Assembly: GCA_002162875.1 (NCBI GenBank)
Contig: MABA01000021.1
Location: 186,001 to 250,000 of the forward strand
Direction of reading: 5' to 3'
DNA length: 64,000 bases
Source of the DNA: Rhodobacterales bacterium 52_120_T64
GTDB taxonomy: Bacteria; Pseudomonadota; Alphaproteobacteria; Rhodobacterales; Rhodobacteraceae
Made by a program: the position numbers and the translations under genes. Below, piece after piece: positions 1 to 9,585 of this stretch. Each line of letters begins with the position of its first letter. Position 1 is the stretch's first letter. The notes below the pieces were generated by a model. That model did no database searches. It was not told the origin of the DNA and worked only from the letters and a program-made list of their open reading frames with translations.

Positions 1-621
1 TATGTCCTTGGTGAAGGTTCCGCCGTCATCTGCAACCAACGCGCCAAGCAATCCGAGGTCGTACAAAACGACGCAGATCAACCAGATGATGATAACGATC
101 CCAGAAGCCACTCCGGCCTGGCGTACCAAGCTGGACACGAGATATCCAATTCCCAAGAATGCGGCACCAAGCGCGAGCGACGTGAAGAATAGTTTCAGCA
201 ACGGTTGGAACGACATGTCGGCGATACCGTATTGCCAAATGGTTAACACAGCCGTCAGGCCAAGCCCGACAGCAATAGCTACGCCGAGCACGCAGAGATG
301 CGCGATAAATTTTCCCACTAAAATTTCGCCGCGTGACATTGGATATGTAAGGTTAAGGGCGAGTGTACCGCGCTCGGCCTCTCCCGCTATCGCATCAAAC
401 GACAACAGTAAGCCGATCAATGGGATCAGATAAACAGACAATGTGGTGATGGAAGTCACGGCTACGGTCAGGGGATCAACCCCCAAACTACCGGTAGGAG
501 CGCCACCTGCCAGCGTCAACACTATGGTGAAAAGGGCCATCAGAATAACCGACGTCGCGACCCACATGTTGCGCCGTGCTATCAAGAGTTCAAGTCTGGT
601 GATTGCGAAAATGGACATCAT
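1..621 (-). CDS. nosY: NosY, nitrous oxide reductase maturation ABC permease (3' end beyond window)
   Basis: The minus strand from the ATG at 621 stays open to the left edge, giving about 207 residues of a membrane protein (starts MMSIFAITRLELLIARRN). Hydrophobic segments lie near residues 20-40, 55-80, 110-130, 145-165 and 170-195, as in the ABC-2 type permease that pairs with NosF. NosDFY forms a transporter/assembly complex in the inner membrane needed to build the CuZ centre of N2O reductase. The start codon overlaps the nosF stop as ATGA (618-621), implying translational coupling. The family is about 270 residues long, so roughly 60 C-terminal residues lie outside; nosL would be expected just beyond. 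Identification rests on context plus membrane topology. Confidence 0.88.
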   Translation of the reverse strand, partial: MMSIFAITRLELLIARRNMWVATSVILMALFTIVLTLAGGAPTGSLGVDPLTVAVTSITTLSVYLIPLIGLLLSFDAIAGEAERGTLALNLTYPMSRGEILVGKFIAHLCVLGVAIAVGLGLTAVLTIWQYGIADMSFQPLLKLFFTSLALGAAFLGIGYLVSSLVRQAGVASGIVIIIWLICVVLYDLGLLGALVADDGGTFTKDI

Positions 622-1514
622 GCGCCCTCCCCGACGTTTGAGTAGTAACGGTAGAGGTCTTCCAGACCTGCTGGCGTGACATCGACATCCTTGATTGCAG
701 CACCCAACGCGGTAATCTGCCCAAGCATCGCAACTTTGTGATCCTGCTGGCAGGTGAGTATGACCGAACGACCGTTAACACGTTCCCCGCCAAGCTCGGT
801 GGCGATGCGGTCGGCGTCTGCCTCGGATGTTGTGACATTCACATGAATCGGCAACCGCGCTGTTTGGCGAAGGGCAGCGAGGCTGTTATCGGCCAACAGC
901 TTTCCCTTACTCATAATAGCGATCCGGTCGGTACGGGTTTCAAGTTCAGTCAAGGCATGAGACGACAACAGCACTGCGGTGCCTGCGGCAGACAGCTCTT
1001 CTACGATATCGTAGAATTCGTGGCGCGAAACCGGATCAAGACCCGATGTCGGTTCGTCCAGCAAGGCCAGTTTCGGGTGGCCCAACAACGCCTGAGCAAG
1101 CCCGATACGTTGGCGCATACCCTTGGAATAGGTTCTAATTTTCCGGTCGGCAGCATCGCTTAAACCAACGCGATCCAACAGATCGTCAGCCCGTAGCGTC
1201 GTTGCCGACTTGAGGCGGGCGAAATGTTGCAGCTGTTCACGCCCTGTTAACGCACCATGGAACGCAACACTTTCCGGCAAGAAACCGATGGAGGATCGCG
1301 CAGAGCGCGAACCGGGTGTTGCGCCCTTTATCGAAATAACACCAGACGTGATTGGTGTTAGTCCCAGTATCATCCGCATCAACGTAGTTTTTCCGGCACC
1401 GTTGTGCCCAAGAAGAGCAACACGTTCACCGGCTTCTATTTGCAGACTGACGCCGCGCACGGTTTCGAGTTTACCGTATTGCTTACATACATTTTCAATT
1501 TTCAAAGTTGTCAT
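618..1514 (-). CDS. nosF: NosF, copper-centre maturation ABC ATPase
   Basis: A 298-residue ABC ATPase. Walker A is GHNGAGKTTL (about residues 36-45), the signature is YSKGMRQRIGLAQAL (about 130-144) and Walker B with D-loop is LALLDEPTSGLD. It is a cytoplasmic subunit that powers the NosDFY complex supporting CuZ assembly in periplasmic NosZ. The start overlaps nosD by four bases (ATGA, 1511-1514) and the stop overlaps nosY in the same way, so D, F and Y are read as a coupled unit. Length is normal for the family. Nothing unusual was seen. Confidence 0.95.
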   Translation of the reverse strand: MTTLKIENVCKQYGKLETVRGVSLQIEAGERVALLGHNGAGKTTLMRMILGLTPITSGVISIKGATPGSRSARSSIGFLPESVAFHGALTGREQLQHFARLKSATTLRADDLLDRVGLSDAADRKIRTYSKGMRQRIGLAQALLGHPKLALLDEPTSGLDPVSRHEFYDIVEELSAAGTAVLLSSHALTELETRTDRIAIMSKGKLLADNSLAALRQTARLPIHVNVTTSEADADRIATELGGERVNGRSVILTCQQDHKVAMLGQITALGAAIKDVDVTPAGLEDLYRYYSNVGEGA

Positions 1515-2770
1515 TGGATTTCTTTCCAGACAGGAATTTCGGGGCGCACGGGCTGCATTAGCGGTGCGCGGTCAATTACGCCGCCGGGCAATGTGGCGGG
1601 GAATGCGGATTGCGACCAGCGGATAAGCTGTACGGCAGGTGAACCGAGCAGTGCTTTTGCGGCAGGTTGCGTCCAAAGAACATGGTCCATGATATCGTTG
1701 GGCCGGTACGCGCTGTCGGCGATACCATCACCGTTCAGGTCAAACGCGGCATGGTCAGACCAGTAATTTCCGTTTCCGTCTGCACTCCAATCCACCCATT
1801 TGGAGCCGACGTATTTCACTTGTGTGCGATTGCCGATAAAGGCATTGCCCGACATTTCATTGCGTTCGGAACCTGCGGTGAAGTGAATGCCGATGCCGCA
1901 ACCCTCAAACCGGTTACCGTTGAAGGTGTTCTTGTGGGCGTTGTAGATGAACACGCATTTATCACGCACTTGTCGAATGGTGTTGTTAATCACTTCGCTT
2001 TTGTTGGTGTAGTTCATCATGATGCCGTGATCGCGGTCGCCTACCGAAAGATTTCCCTCGATCCGTACACGGTCGGAATTCATGATGGCATAACCCAGAT
2101 GGTTCCCCTCGGATATATTTCCAGAAACAATCGAGTTATGCGCGTACATATAGTGCATCGCAAACCGCAAATCGCGAAAACGGTTACCGATAAATTCGTT
2201 GTTTTTCGAGGTGCTCACAAACACCCCGTCGCGGCCGTAGCGCACGTCATTGCCGATCACTCGCGTGCCGGGTGCATTCCAAATATAGATACCGTTGCCG
2301 CGATCATTCATACGGACGTCTTGCCGCCCGACGATGATATTTCCTTCCACCAACGAGTCTTTCGCGCCGTGGACGTCAATTCCAATCAGATTACCAAGCA
2401 GGGTATTGCCCCGCACTTCTGCGCGCTCTGCGCTTTTGGTCAATGTAATACCAGCATCAAGCCCGTCGCCACCGGAGCCTGATCCGATTATTGTCAGTCC
2501 TTCAATTGTCACATCCGGTACAGTTACCTTGATGGTTGAGCCGACTTCGCGCCCATCAATCAAAGCCCCCTCGCCAATCAGCGTCAAAGGCACATCAATA
2601 ACAAACGGCCCGTAATACGTGCCTTGCGACAGGCGGAGGATGTCCCCCGCCTGTGCAAATTTCAAAGCCTCGGTAAGCGCCCCGTCTGTTGCAGGCACAA
2701 CTGTTTCGCTCGCTCCGGAAGGGGTAACCGGAAACAATAGAACAATCAGCAAGAACAGACGAAGCATCAT
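1511..2770 (-). CDS. nosD: NosD, periplasmic beta-helix copper-centre assembly protein
   Basis: A 419-residue protein with an N-terminal signal peptide (MMLRLFLLIVLLF, cleavage probably after SGA near residue 20). A long run of parallel beta-helix (PbH1/CASH-type) repeats follows, visible as recurring I-x-G-N patterns such as GNTLLGN, GNIIVG, GNDVRYG and GNRFRDL. NosD is the periplasmic partner of NosFY and is required for CuZ maturation of N2O reductase. The ATG at 2770 follows an AAAGGAAAG ribosome site. The gene lies 12 bases behind nosZ and overlaps nosF. Length and order match established nos clusters. Confidence 0.93.
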   Translation of the reverse strand: MMLRLFLLIVLLFPVTPSGASETVVPATDGALTEALKFAQAGDILRLSQGTYYGPFVIDVPLTLIGEGALIDGREVGSTIKVTVPDVTIEGLTIIGSGSGGDGLDAGITLTKSAERAEVRGNTLLGNLIGIDVHGAKDSLVEGNIIVGRQDVRMNDRGNGIYIWNAPGTRVIGNDVRYGRDGVFVSTSKNNEFIGNRFRDLRFAMHYMYAHNSIVSGNISEGNHLGYAIMNSDRVRIEGNLSVGDRDHGIMMNYTNKSEVINNTIRQVRDKCVFIYNAHKNTFNGNRFEGCGIGIHFTAGSERNEMSGNAFIGNRTQVKYVGSKWVDWSADGNGNYWSDHAAFDLNGDGIADSAYRPNDIMDHVLWTQPAAKALLGSPAVQLIRWSQSAFPATLPGGVIDRAPLMQPVRPEIPVWKEIQ

Positions 2771-2782
2771 TGAAACTTTCCT

Positions 2783-4687
2783 TTACGCTGGCTCAACCAA
2801 CATCCGGCCGCGCATCTCCATGTGGAGGGCGTGACAGAACCATTGGCAGTAATACCAGTGAACACCCGGACGACCTGCGATGAATGTAATCGACGCAGTT
2901 GCCTGCGGTCCTACTTCCATACACACACCGTGGTTACCAAGTGAGAACCCGTGCGTAAGATCATCCACATCGTCGATGTTGGTCACATAAACTGTAACTT
3001 CGTCACCCTGTTTAACGGTGAACTGTTCCATCGAAAATGTTGGCGCTGCCGAGTACATGTAGACACGTACTTTGTTGCCATCACGGATAACTTCGTCATG
3101 GCCATCTTCCAGCACAACGCCATCAGCTTCGGCCTGCGCGCGCGCATCATCCCACATTGGGTTGTCACGTTCCCAGACACTGTCAGGGTTCACGATGTCA
3201 CGGCGTACGATGATACAGTCATGCGGCTCGGCGAAGGTCGGGCTGTCATGAACCACTTCGGGCACGTCTTTAGTGATATCGATAAGCTGCTCGCTTTCAG
3301 GTTTCAAAGGACCAACGTTCAAGTAACGGTCTTTCGAGAACTTGTTAAGCGAGATCAACCATTTACCATCGGCTTCTTTGGTTTCACCCATCGAAGTATG
3401 GTTGTGGCCCGGCTGATACATGACATCAGTTTTCGCCATGATCGGATCAACATCTTCGCCATTATAAAGACGAATGGCTTTGTCGATGTCCCATTTCACC
3501 ATTTGGCTGTCGAGGAACAACGTTGTGAACGCATGTCCTTGGCCGTCAAATGCTGTGTGGAGAGGACCAAGACCCAATTCTGGCTCAGCTACGATACATG
3601 AACGTGGTTCCGCACCTTGGAAAACAGCTTCGATCTTATCCCACTGAATAACGGAAACAGTCGGGGAAAGCTTGCCGTTAACCATGACGTATTTGCCGTC
3701 TGGTGCAGTGTTAACACCATGCGGGCTATTCGGGATTGGGACGTAAACAGTCAGATCCGAGCCTTTACGACCGTCCAGAACTTTAACACCATTGTGGATC
3801 TCGTACTTACCAGCGGCAACGGCAGCTTCAATACGGGCGATGTCGAATACGACAACGTGGTCCATCTCGGCTTCCATCATACCGGCAAGTTCAGTCGCGC
3901 CTTCAGAGTTATAGCTCGAAGCCATGGCATATTTACCCTGATAGTCACAATCAACGTTATCAAGATTACCAGTCACCATGACCTGCCACGAAATGTCCAT
4001 GCTGTCGCCGTCAATCGCGGTAAAGATGGAAACGTAGTTTTCTACGTCGTCCATGTTTGTACCGTCATTAACCAGTGGCACACGGTGCTCACCATTCGCG
4101 AACACATAACCTGTGCGCGGGAATTTCTGTGGGCGAAGACCGTGGATGTCCGAAGCGTTCGGAATCTCGATCATCTTGTCGCATTTCATGAATTTACAAT
4201 CGACACGAGCAACGCGCGTGTTGGATTTGTCGTTCATGAATATATAACGCCCGTCATATGTACCGTCTGTGAAGGACATATGCGGGTGATGAAGGTCGCC
4301 ATTGTCGTAAACTTCGTCACCGGAAAGCGCGAGGAAGTCTTTTGTTTCCTGCATCATGCCATCACGCATGATTTTGATCGACTCGTTCGTGCTACCCCAG
4401 CCAGTGGCGGAGCAACGGTTGAACACAGGCACGCGCATAAGTTCACGCATGGACGGAATGCCGAGAATACGCAACTCGCCAGCCTGACCAGAGGACCAGA
4501 AGCCGTAGTAGTCGTCAAGTTCGCCTGGCGCGACTTCATTTTTGGCAGACGCAGCAGCAGGGGTAGCCATCAACGATGCGCTCCCGCCTACGGCGGCGAT
4601 TGTGCCGGCAAGAAGAGCACCTTTTCCCGGGCCCGTCAAAACATCGCGGCGCGACATTCCGTTCTTGGTTTTAATGTCTTCAGACAT
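2783..4687 (-). CDS. nosZ: NosZ, nitrous oxide reductase (clade I, Tat-exported)
   Basis: A 634-residue enzyme that reduces N2O to N2 in the periplasm, the last step of denitrification. The N-terminus has a twin-arginine signal (SRRDVL followed by a hydrophobic stretch, residues 12-47), which fits clade I NosZ. The C-terminal cupredoxin domain shows the CuA signature with C614, W616, C618, H622 and M625 ([13 protein letters not shown]), plus an upstream DLTHGF histidine. The beta-propeller carries histidine-rich segments such as DLHHPHMS and GHNHTSMG, consistent with CuZ ligation. The ATG at 4687 has a strong AGGAG eight bases upstream and lies directly behind the nosR stop. Complete and apparently functional. 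Confidence 0.98.
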   Translation of the reverse strand: MSEDIKTKNGMSRRDVLTGPGKGALLAGTIAAVGGSASLMATPAAASAKNEVAPGELDDYYGFWSSGQAGELRILGIPSMRELMRVPVFNRCSATGWGSTNESIKIMRDGMMQETKDFLALSGDEVYDNGDLHHPHMSFTDGTYDGRYIFMNDKSNTRVARVDCKFMKCDKMIEIPNASDIHGLRPQKFPRTGYVFANGEHRVPLVNDGTNMDDVENYVSIFTAIDGDSMDISWQVMVTGNLDNVDCDYQGKYAMASSYNSEGATELAGMMEAEMDHVVVFDIARIEAAVAAGKYEIHNGVKVLDGRKGSDLTVYVPIPNSPHGVNTAPDGKYVMVNGKLSPTVSVIQWDKIEAVFQGAEPRSCIVAEPELGLGPLHTAFDGQGHAFTTLFLDSQMVKWDIDKAIRLYNGEDVDPIMAKTDVMYQPGHNHTSMGETKEADGKWLISLNKFSKDRYLNVGPLKPESEQLIDITKDVPEVVHDSPTFAEPHDCIIVRRDIVNPDSVWERDNPMWDDARAQAEADGVVLEDGHDEVIRDGNKVRVYMYSAAPTFSMEQFTVKQGDEVTVYVTNIDDVDDLTHGFSLGNHGVCMEVGPQATASITFIAGRPGVHWYYCQWFCHALHMEMRGRMLVEPA

Positions 4688-4688
4688 C

Positions 4689-6902
4689 TTAAATCTCCTT
4701 AGTTGATTTATGATTTGGGTGATTAACGAGACGGCTCAACGCATCAGCACTGGTGGCCATCTTCGCCCGTCGTTTGTCACCTTTGATGACAACGGGGCAT
4801 TTCGAGTGGTCCTGATAAAGCACCTGACAGTGCAGACAGGACAGACATTCATTCGGGTTGATCTCACCGGTTGGGTGGATCGCCTGAACGAAGCATTCAT
4901 TGGCGCAAGTCTGGCAAGGTGATCCGCATTCTTTGTAGCGTTTCAACCAGTCAAACATGCGGATGCGGCCTGGGATCGCCAGTGCTGCACCTAGTGGGCA
5001 GAGGTAGCGACAGTAGAACCGCTCCACGAACAGGCCGATGCCCAGCACAACCGTTGCGAACAGGACATAAGGCCAGCCACGTGCGAATTTCAGGATGATC
5101 GAAGTCTTGAACGGCTCGATCTCTGCAAAATGTTCCGCCAGCGGGATAGAGACGAGCGATAGCCCGAACAACCCGAGGAAAATCATATATTTCAGCGGCC
5201 ACAGGCGCTCATGCAGACCCCATGGCAGCGTCCACTGTGGCACCTTGAAGAAACGCGCAATCTGGTTGGTGATCTCTTGCAATGCACCAAACGGGCAGAG
5301 CCAGCCACAAAAACCGCCACGCCCCCAGAACAGCAATGTCACAGCAACAGATGTCCAGAGGATGAACACCAGCGGATCCATCAGGAACGCATCCCAGCTG
5401 AAACCCGAAGTCAGCGACGCGCCCAGCGCCATAAGGTTGACGACGGAAAGTTGCGCATTTTGATGCCAGCCGAGGAATACCAGCGTCATCACCAAAAATC
5501 CCATACGGAACCAGTAGAACGCACGCGCATGACGGGTGACTTGCATCTGGAAGAAAAACACACCAGTCAGCACGGTCAGCATTCCGATCAACAGACCGAT
5601 TTCGACGGTTTTGCTTTTCCAGATACGTTGCCATAGCGCCGTACGTGCGGCGGCATCTTCTTCGGCTTCATCAACCGCAACCATCACAGGCGGTGCAAGG
5701 GCTGTCAGGTATTGCGGCGGAATATTGTAGCCAAGATCATAGGTTAGAAAAGTCTTTTCAATCGGGCCTACAACACGTTGTGCCAGCAATTGAAGACGCC
5801 ATGGTTTGGTGGGATCAAATTCGCTGTCCGCCGGAATTTTGAACATATCCACTTCGGTGAACGAGGGGGCACCCTCGGTAGCCAACGCGCCAAGGCGACG
5901 ATGTTGACGGTCACGGAAACGCACCGAAATATCACCCTGAATAAGCTGTATACGATCGAAAATTCCACCACGCACATAACCGTTACCCTTAAAGGAAAAC
6001 ACGCCGCGCCCCATGACTAGAATGGCGTGCTCGCCTTCCTCCATCCACTCAACCAGATTTCCATACTCATTCTCACCCATCAGGCTAAGGCCGATACTGG
6101 GTGCAGAAATCAGTGCGGTGTGCATGTCTATAAATGTGTCGCCAGGCTGTCCCGCTTCTTCGTGTTTGAGCACACGCGGGTCACCGGTGGCGGCAAAGGC
6201 TTCGTTGATCTGACCAATATCGAGCGTCAATCGACGAACCGTGCCATCGCCTACCATCGTATTCCAATCGTGGATGTCTTCATTCTCCATGTTCAGAATA
6301 TGGGTCGGACCAGCTAAGGCCGCGTCATTATTCAGACCACCAAGGCCCAGCGCCCGGGCAACCTTGATCGATGAACGCACGACGGAATCGTCGATGATCA
6401 TGATCGTCACGGTCGCGCCCGAGATAATGTCGATATCATGACCGGAACCGCCTGCTTCGGCTTCCGCAACGATATCAAGCCCGACGTACCCTTCGGTCAT
6501 CGCCTTGATTTTGCGCTCGGGGATACCGATCAGAACAATTGGTTCAGAGTGCTTAACCAACTCTGCCCGAAGCAACTTGGCTTCGGTATCAATCGCGACC
6601 ATCACGTGGATCGGCTTGCCCGAATATCCAGTCGTGCTGACGAAATCCGAAGTGATAAAGGCGTACCCTACGACATCGGAGCCATTAAGCACCGGAACCA
6701 CTGGAATATTGTTGAGCATGCTACCATAGGCGGTGGCACCCTCGACAAGCTCGCTGGCGGATATTTCCGTTATGAATTTTTGGATTACGGGTGGGGTCTG
6801 CGCCTGCGTACTGCTGGCCACAATCACAAATGCGAACTGTAACATCGCAATTACACGGGCAATGGCAAGAAGTCGGAGACCAAATGTCAGGTTCAAGCGC
6901 AT
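4689..6902 (-). CDS. nosR: NosR, membrane iron-sulfur flavoprotein supporting N2O reduction
   Basis: About 737 residues from the preferred ATG at 6902. That ATG sits six bases behind GGAG; an in-frame GTG four codons upstream (6914) has no comparable ribosome site. The order is signal peptide, periplasmic FMN-binding domain with the SGATVT attachment motif near residue 160, then a membrane domain from about residue 430. Next come two CxxxCP motifs ([10 protein letters not shown] and [11 protein letters not shown]) and a ferredoxin-like cysteine cluster ([19 protein letters not shown]). NosR passes electrons toward NosZ and is needed for nos expression and activity. The start overlaps the nosC stop by ten bases. 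Confidence 0.95.
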   Translation of the reverse strand: MRLNLTFGLRLLAIARVIAMLQFAFVIVASSTQAQTPPVIQKFITEISASELVEGATAYGSMLNNIPVVPVLNGSDVVGYAFITSDFVSTTGYSGKPIHVMVAIDTEAKLLRAELVKHSEPIVLIGIPERKIKAMTEGYVGLDIVAEAEAGGSGHDIDIISGATVTIMIIDDSVVRSSIKVARALGLGGLNNDAALAGPTHILNMENEDIHDWNTMVGDGTVRRLTLDIGQINEAFAATGDPRVLKHEEAGQPGDTFIDMHTALISAPSIGLSLMGENEYGNLVEWMEEGEHAILVMGRGVFSFKGNGYVRGGIFDRIQLIQGDISVRFRDRQHRRLGALATEGAPSFTEVDMFKIPADSEFDPTKPWRLQLLAQRVVGPIEKTFLTYDLGYNIPPQYLTALAPPVMVAVDEAEEDAAARTALWQRIWKSKTVEIGLLIGMLTVLTGVFFFQMQVTRHARAFYWFRMGFLVMTLVFLGWHQNAQLSVVNLMALGASLTSGFSWDAFLMDPLVFILWTSVAVTLLFWGRGGFCGWLCPFGALQEITNQIARFFKVPQWTLPWGLHERLWPLKYMIFLGLFGLSLVSIPLAEHFAEIEPFKTSIILKFARGWPYVLFATVVLGIGLFVERFYCRYLCPLGAALAIPGRIRMFDWLKRYKECGSPCQTCANECFVQAIHPTGEINPNECLSCLHCQVLYQDHSKCPVVIKGDKRRAKMATSADALSRLVNHPNHKSTKEI

Positions 6903-7390
6903 GGGATACTCCACGCGATGGAATCTGGGCCGATAGACTCTTTGATGGTCAAAGAGGTATTGGAAATCATTTTATTTTCTACGCTCACAATTGGGGGTCC
7001 GCGACAAGCAGACCAGTATTGCTCAGGGCAGTCAGGCAAGGCTGCCTGATTGCTCGAATAGGACACCAATGAAAAATCGATTAAAGCCAACTCATCGTGA
7101 TCAGTTGAGTAAAGGAATGGCATTTCCCCGATCGAGGTCAGGCAAAAATCACAATGGGTACACTCAGGTGTTTGCTTTTGACCATCTTCACCGATCTCGA
7201 TGAAGTAACTTCCGCCATCAGCACAAATCTCGACCCAAGTTGCTGATACGTTTGAACCTTGATCCGCCATTACTGGAATTGATTGCGCAAGTATCACCGC
7301 AATAGACAACACAATGGACAGCACCCAGCCCATGTCGAAACGAACGTTCCGATTTGCGTAAGCTATGGATGTCCGATGTTGCGTCGTCAT
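6893..7390 (-). CDS. nosC: NosC-like CXXCXXC protein, first gene of the nos operon
   Basis: A 165-residue protein with an N-terminal hydrophobic segment (about residues 21-42, ending near PVMADQG) that is probably a signal anchor. After it comes ICADGGSYFIEI and a cysteine motif CTHCDFC (CXXCXXC, near residue 77). Two more cysteines lie near residues 120 and 128. In Paracoccus-type clusters the gene before nosR is nosC, a protein of unknown function with a CXXCXXC motif; position and motif both match. It also resembles DUF2946 proteins, so a metal or redox role is plausible but unproven. The stop overlaps the nosR start, and an FNR box lies 64 bases upstream of the ATG. Confidence 0.75.
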   Translation of the reverse strand: MTTQHRTSIAYANRNVRFDMGWVLSIVLSIAVILAQSIPVMADQGSNVSATWVEICADGGSYFIEIGEDGQKQTPECTHCDFCLTSIGEMPFLYSTDHDELALIDFSLVSYSSNQAALPDCPEQYWSACRGPPIVSVENKMISNTSLTIKESIGPDSIAWSIPCA

Positions 7391-7706
7391 AAAGAAGGAC
7401 TCGATTAGGTTTCTAATTGATTCGGAACCTAAATCATCCGAAAGCCGCGCTTATTGATTTCAATCAAGTAGGACAAACTTTCTGGATGCAGAATGTGCCA
7501 ACGTGCACGCCTGCTCTATGCATTGGATTAGAAATGCGCGACCGGTCTCAAATGCAGGTATTTTGGCTGCTTATTGGCCTGAATTCCGAGATCTCGCACC
7601 AGAAACTGAAAGCTGGCTATCAAAAAAACGATAGGCAGCGGAATATGTGGCTAGAAGGCAATTACGACATAAAATTAGGCGATCGCATTATGCTTTAGTC
7701 CGTTAC
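7391..7706. other. Intergenic region between nosC and the KARI-like gene
   Basis: Apart from the FNR box at 7454-7467 no feature is supported. A 93-codon open frame on the plus strand (7417-7698) runs across the FNR box, has no recognisable domain and no convincing ribosome site, and is judged spurious. Confidence 0.6.
7454..7467 (-). promoter_or_regulatory. Perfect FNR/FnrP box driving nosCRZDFY
   Basis: TTGATTTCAATCAA is an exact match to the FNR consensus TTGAT-N4-ATCAA. It is centred about 70 bases before the nosC ATG. If it acts as a class II site (centre near -41.5), transcription would start near 7419. This places the nos operon under oxygen-responsive FNR-type control. An NnrR/DNR site would carry TTG-N-G and C-N-CAA instead, which is not seen here. 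Confidence 0.8.
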
Positions 7707-7723
7707 GTCGAAAAGCGGGCCGA

Positions 7724-8707
7724 TCAAATTCGACCGAGTCGCCGGTAAAGCTTGCGCTCTTCTACCGTCAGAAGTTCGTTTTCCATCGCTTCTTCGGCGG
7801 TTTTCATTGTGGCTAGGCCATTCGCCTGTTCTTGTGTCCACTCATCGGCAAACGCGCCGTTTTTGATTTGTTCAACTATGCCCCGGAGGTGGTTTTTGTG
7901 CGCCTCCTCCTGCTCCGGTTTACCACGCCCATAAACAAGTTGTCCGTACTGGCTGGTACGAGAATGAAGCTTGAGTTGTGCAAACAAACCATGGTCGACG
8001 AAATACTGTCCTATTTCCCGCATCTCGCCCGACGCCCAAAGTTCCAGCATCGCTGCTTCGGGGCTACAGCCGGCCTCGACCAGCACTTCAAATGCTCGCC
8101 GCATGGCGTGAAGGCCACCGTATTGTTCGTGGAACAGATCAACGACAGTCTCTTCCTCAAAGCTGGACATGATCACGCCCATCTTGGTCGAACCTATGGC
8201 TTTGGAAAGGGCAAGCATAATTGCATGGGCCGCGCCTGCCGCATCCTGATGCACTGCGACCAGACTTGGGAATCCTTGCCCGCCAAGTACGGTGTCACGC
8301 ACGCCCTGCCCGACCATCCGCGGGGCTATCATGACAACGTTCACACCTGCGGGTGGAGTGATTTTTTTGTAATAGATATTGTACCCGCTGGCAAAGACCA
8401 GTGTGTTTCCATCTTGTAATCCTGGCTCAAGAAATTCCAGATACACAGCGGGCATCACCTCGTCCGGAACCAGCACGAAAAGCACGTCAGCTTTCGTTGC
8501 TGCCTCTGCAAGAGGAAGCGTCTCGAATCCGTCTTCTTTGGAGGCCTGTGCTGACGCGTCGCTCCGCGAGCCAACGATCACGTTGACTCCGGCATCGCGC
8601 ATGTTGAGCGCCTGAGAGCGACCCTGATTGCCGTATCCAAAAATACCAACGGTCTTGCCGTCAAGGTGGGATAAGTCAGCATCGTCATCAAAATACCAGG
8701 TAGCCAT
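7724..8707 (-). CDS. Ketol-acid reductoisomerase-like protein with substituted active site
   Basis: About 327 residues from the ATG at 8707, which follows GGAG by about nine bases; an in-frame GTG at 8725 lies before that ribosome site. The Rossmann motif GYGNQG (residues 24-29) and the knotted C-terminal part mark the KARI fold (IlvC family, NADPH-dependent, normally acting in branched-chain amino acid synthesis). D190 and E194 of the first metal half-site are present (DLFHEQ). Other usual catalytic positions differ: the helper histidine of the HGFN motif is S107 (ASGYN), the usual lysine of APK is R130 (APRMVG), and the ECLHE pair is replaced by ELWASGE. It may therefore catalyse a different reaction. 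It faces the GntR and methionine gamma-lyase genes across an 86-104-base promoter region. Confidence 0.8.
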   Translation of the reverse strand: MATWYFDDDADLSHLDGKTVGIFGYGNQGRSQALNMRDAGVNVIVGSRSDASAQASKEDGFETLPLAEAATKADVLFVLVPDEVMPAVYLEFLEPGLQDGNTLVFASGYNIYYKKITPPAGVNVVMIAPRMVGQGVRDTVLGGQGFPSLVAVHQDAAGAAHAIMLALSKAIGSTKMGVIMSSFEEETVVDLFHEQYGGLHAMRRAFEVLVEAGCSPEAAMLELWASGEMREIGQYFVDHGLFAQLKLHSRTSQYGQLVYGRGKPEQEEAHKNHLRGIVEQIKNGAFADEWTQEQANGLATMKTAEEAMENELLTVEERKLYRRLGRI

Positions 8708-8740
8708 TGCATTTTTCTCCAACACGTTATATCTAAAATG

Positions 8741-8750
8741 TGAAATTTCA
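8741..8750. promoter_or_regulatory. Palindrome in the divergent KARI-like/GntR promoter region
   Basis: TGAAATTTCA is a perfect 10-base palindrome in the divergent intergenic region 8708-8811. The octamer TGTGAAAT containing its left half recurs at 8804-8811, just before the GntR ATG. A CTGTC/GACAG inverted pair lies at 8777-8781 and 8799-8803. These are reasonable operator candidates for the adjacent GntR regulator, but this is inferred from position only. Confidence 0.35.
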
Positions 8751-8811
8751 GTTTATATACGGCTCGGCAGGATCTTCTGTCAAGCCAGTCAAAAACTAGA
8801 CAGTGTGAAAT

Positions 8812-9585
8812 ATGAACACAGATAGTCCAATAATGATTCCATCCAATTTGCGGATCAACACGCAATCGGTTCGAGATAGGGTTTATGACTCCCTCTTGAA
8901 GCTGATCCTTTCGGGTCATCTTCGTCCAGGGCAGCGATTAGACTTGGTCAATCTAGCGAAGCAACTGGGCGTAAGTCGAACCCCATTGAACGAAGCGCTC
9001 CAACGTCTTGCGCAAACCGGAATGGTCGAAGTGAAACCACGCAGCGGCACTTCTATCAGCCAAATCGACGCTGACGCCACCATCGAAAATTTCGGGTTTC
9101 GCCAAGTTATGGAAATGGGCGCTGCCCCTCTGGTGGTCGAAGATCTTAAGGCGTCTACGCTAAAGCTATTGTACACACTCAACGAGCAGATGGCGGAGTT
9201 GGCCCCTAATATTTCAAATGCAGATCAAGCTTTGGTTTTTCTGGAAGTGGATCAAAAATTTCACACCAAGATTATGGATATCCCGGAGAATGCCGTGCTT
9301 TCTAAAAATTATCATCGGGCAGGCGTGATCCTTCAGGTCATGCGGATGCAGCGATTTCATTCTGGCAACGCCTACGAGCAAGTCGTGGTTGAACATACCG
9401 GAATTCTAGAGGCGCTTAGCGAACGAGATCCAACCAAGCTGGGAATGGCGTGTGCGTCACACATCAAGGCCTCAGTCCATCGGTTTCAGGCGCAAATGGA
9501 TGCGTATGACGAACTTCAAAATGAACTGCCTGTCACCGAGATACAAAAGAAAAATCCGCGTCAAAGAACTAAAAAGGATACTTGA
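8812..9585 (+). CDS. GntR-family (FCD/FadR-type) transcriptional regulator
   Basis: A 257-residue regulator. The N-terminal winged helix spans about residues 14-80, with the family motif LRPGQRLDLVNLAKQLGVSR and TPLNEALQRL. The C-terminal FCD-type effector domain (about 90-230) contains D/H-rich metal-site candidates (EVDQKFH and EHTGILEAL). Its stop codon touches the ATG of the methionine gamma-lyase gene, so the two are co-translated. It is divergent from the KARI-like gene, so it most likely controls both units in response to an amino-acid or keto-acid effector (inference). Confidence 0.88.
   Translation: MNTDSPIMIPSNLRINTQSVRDRVYDSLLKLILSGHLRPGQRLDLVNLAKQLGVSRTPLNEALQRLAQTGMVEVKPRSGTSISQIDADATIENFGFRQVMEMGAAPLVVEDLKASTLKLLYTLNEQMAELAPNISNADQALVFLEVDQKFHTKIMDIPENAVLSKNYHRAGVILQVMRMQRFHSGNAYEQVVVEHTGILEALSERDPTKLGMACASHIKASVHRFQAQMDAYDELQNELPVTEIQKKNPRQRTKKDT

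Noticed and set aside
2-433. Plus-strand open frame over the left edge
   Set aside because: It is the shadow of nosY on the minus strand, whose frame is open to the window edge and reads as a membrane permease.
7417-7698. 93-codon plus-strand frame upstream of the nos operon
   Set aside because: It covers the FNR box, has no known domain and lacks a convincing ribosome site.
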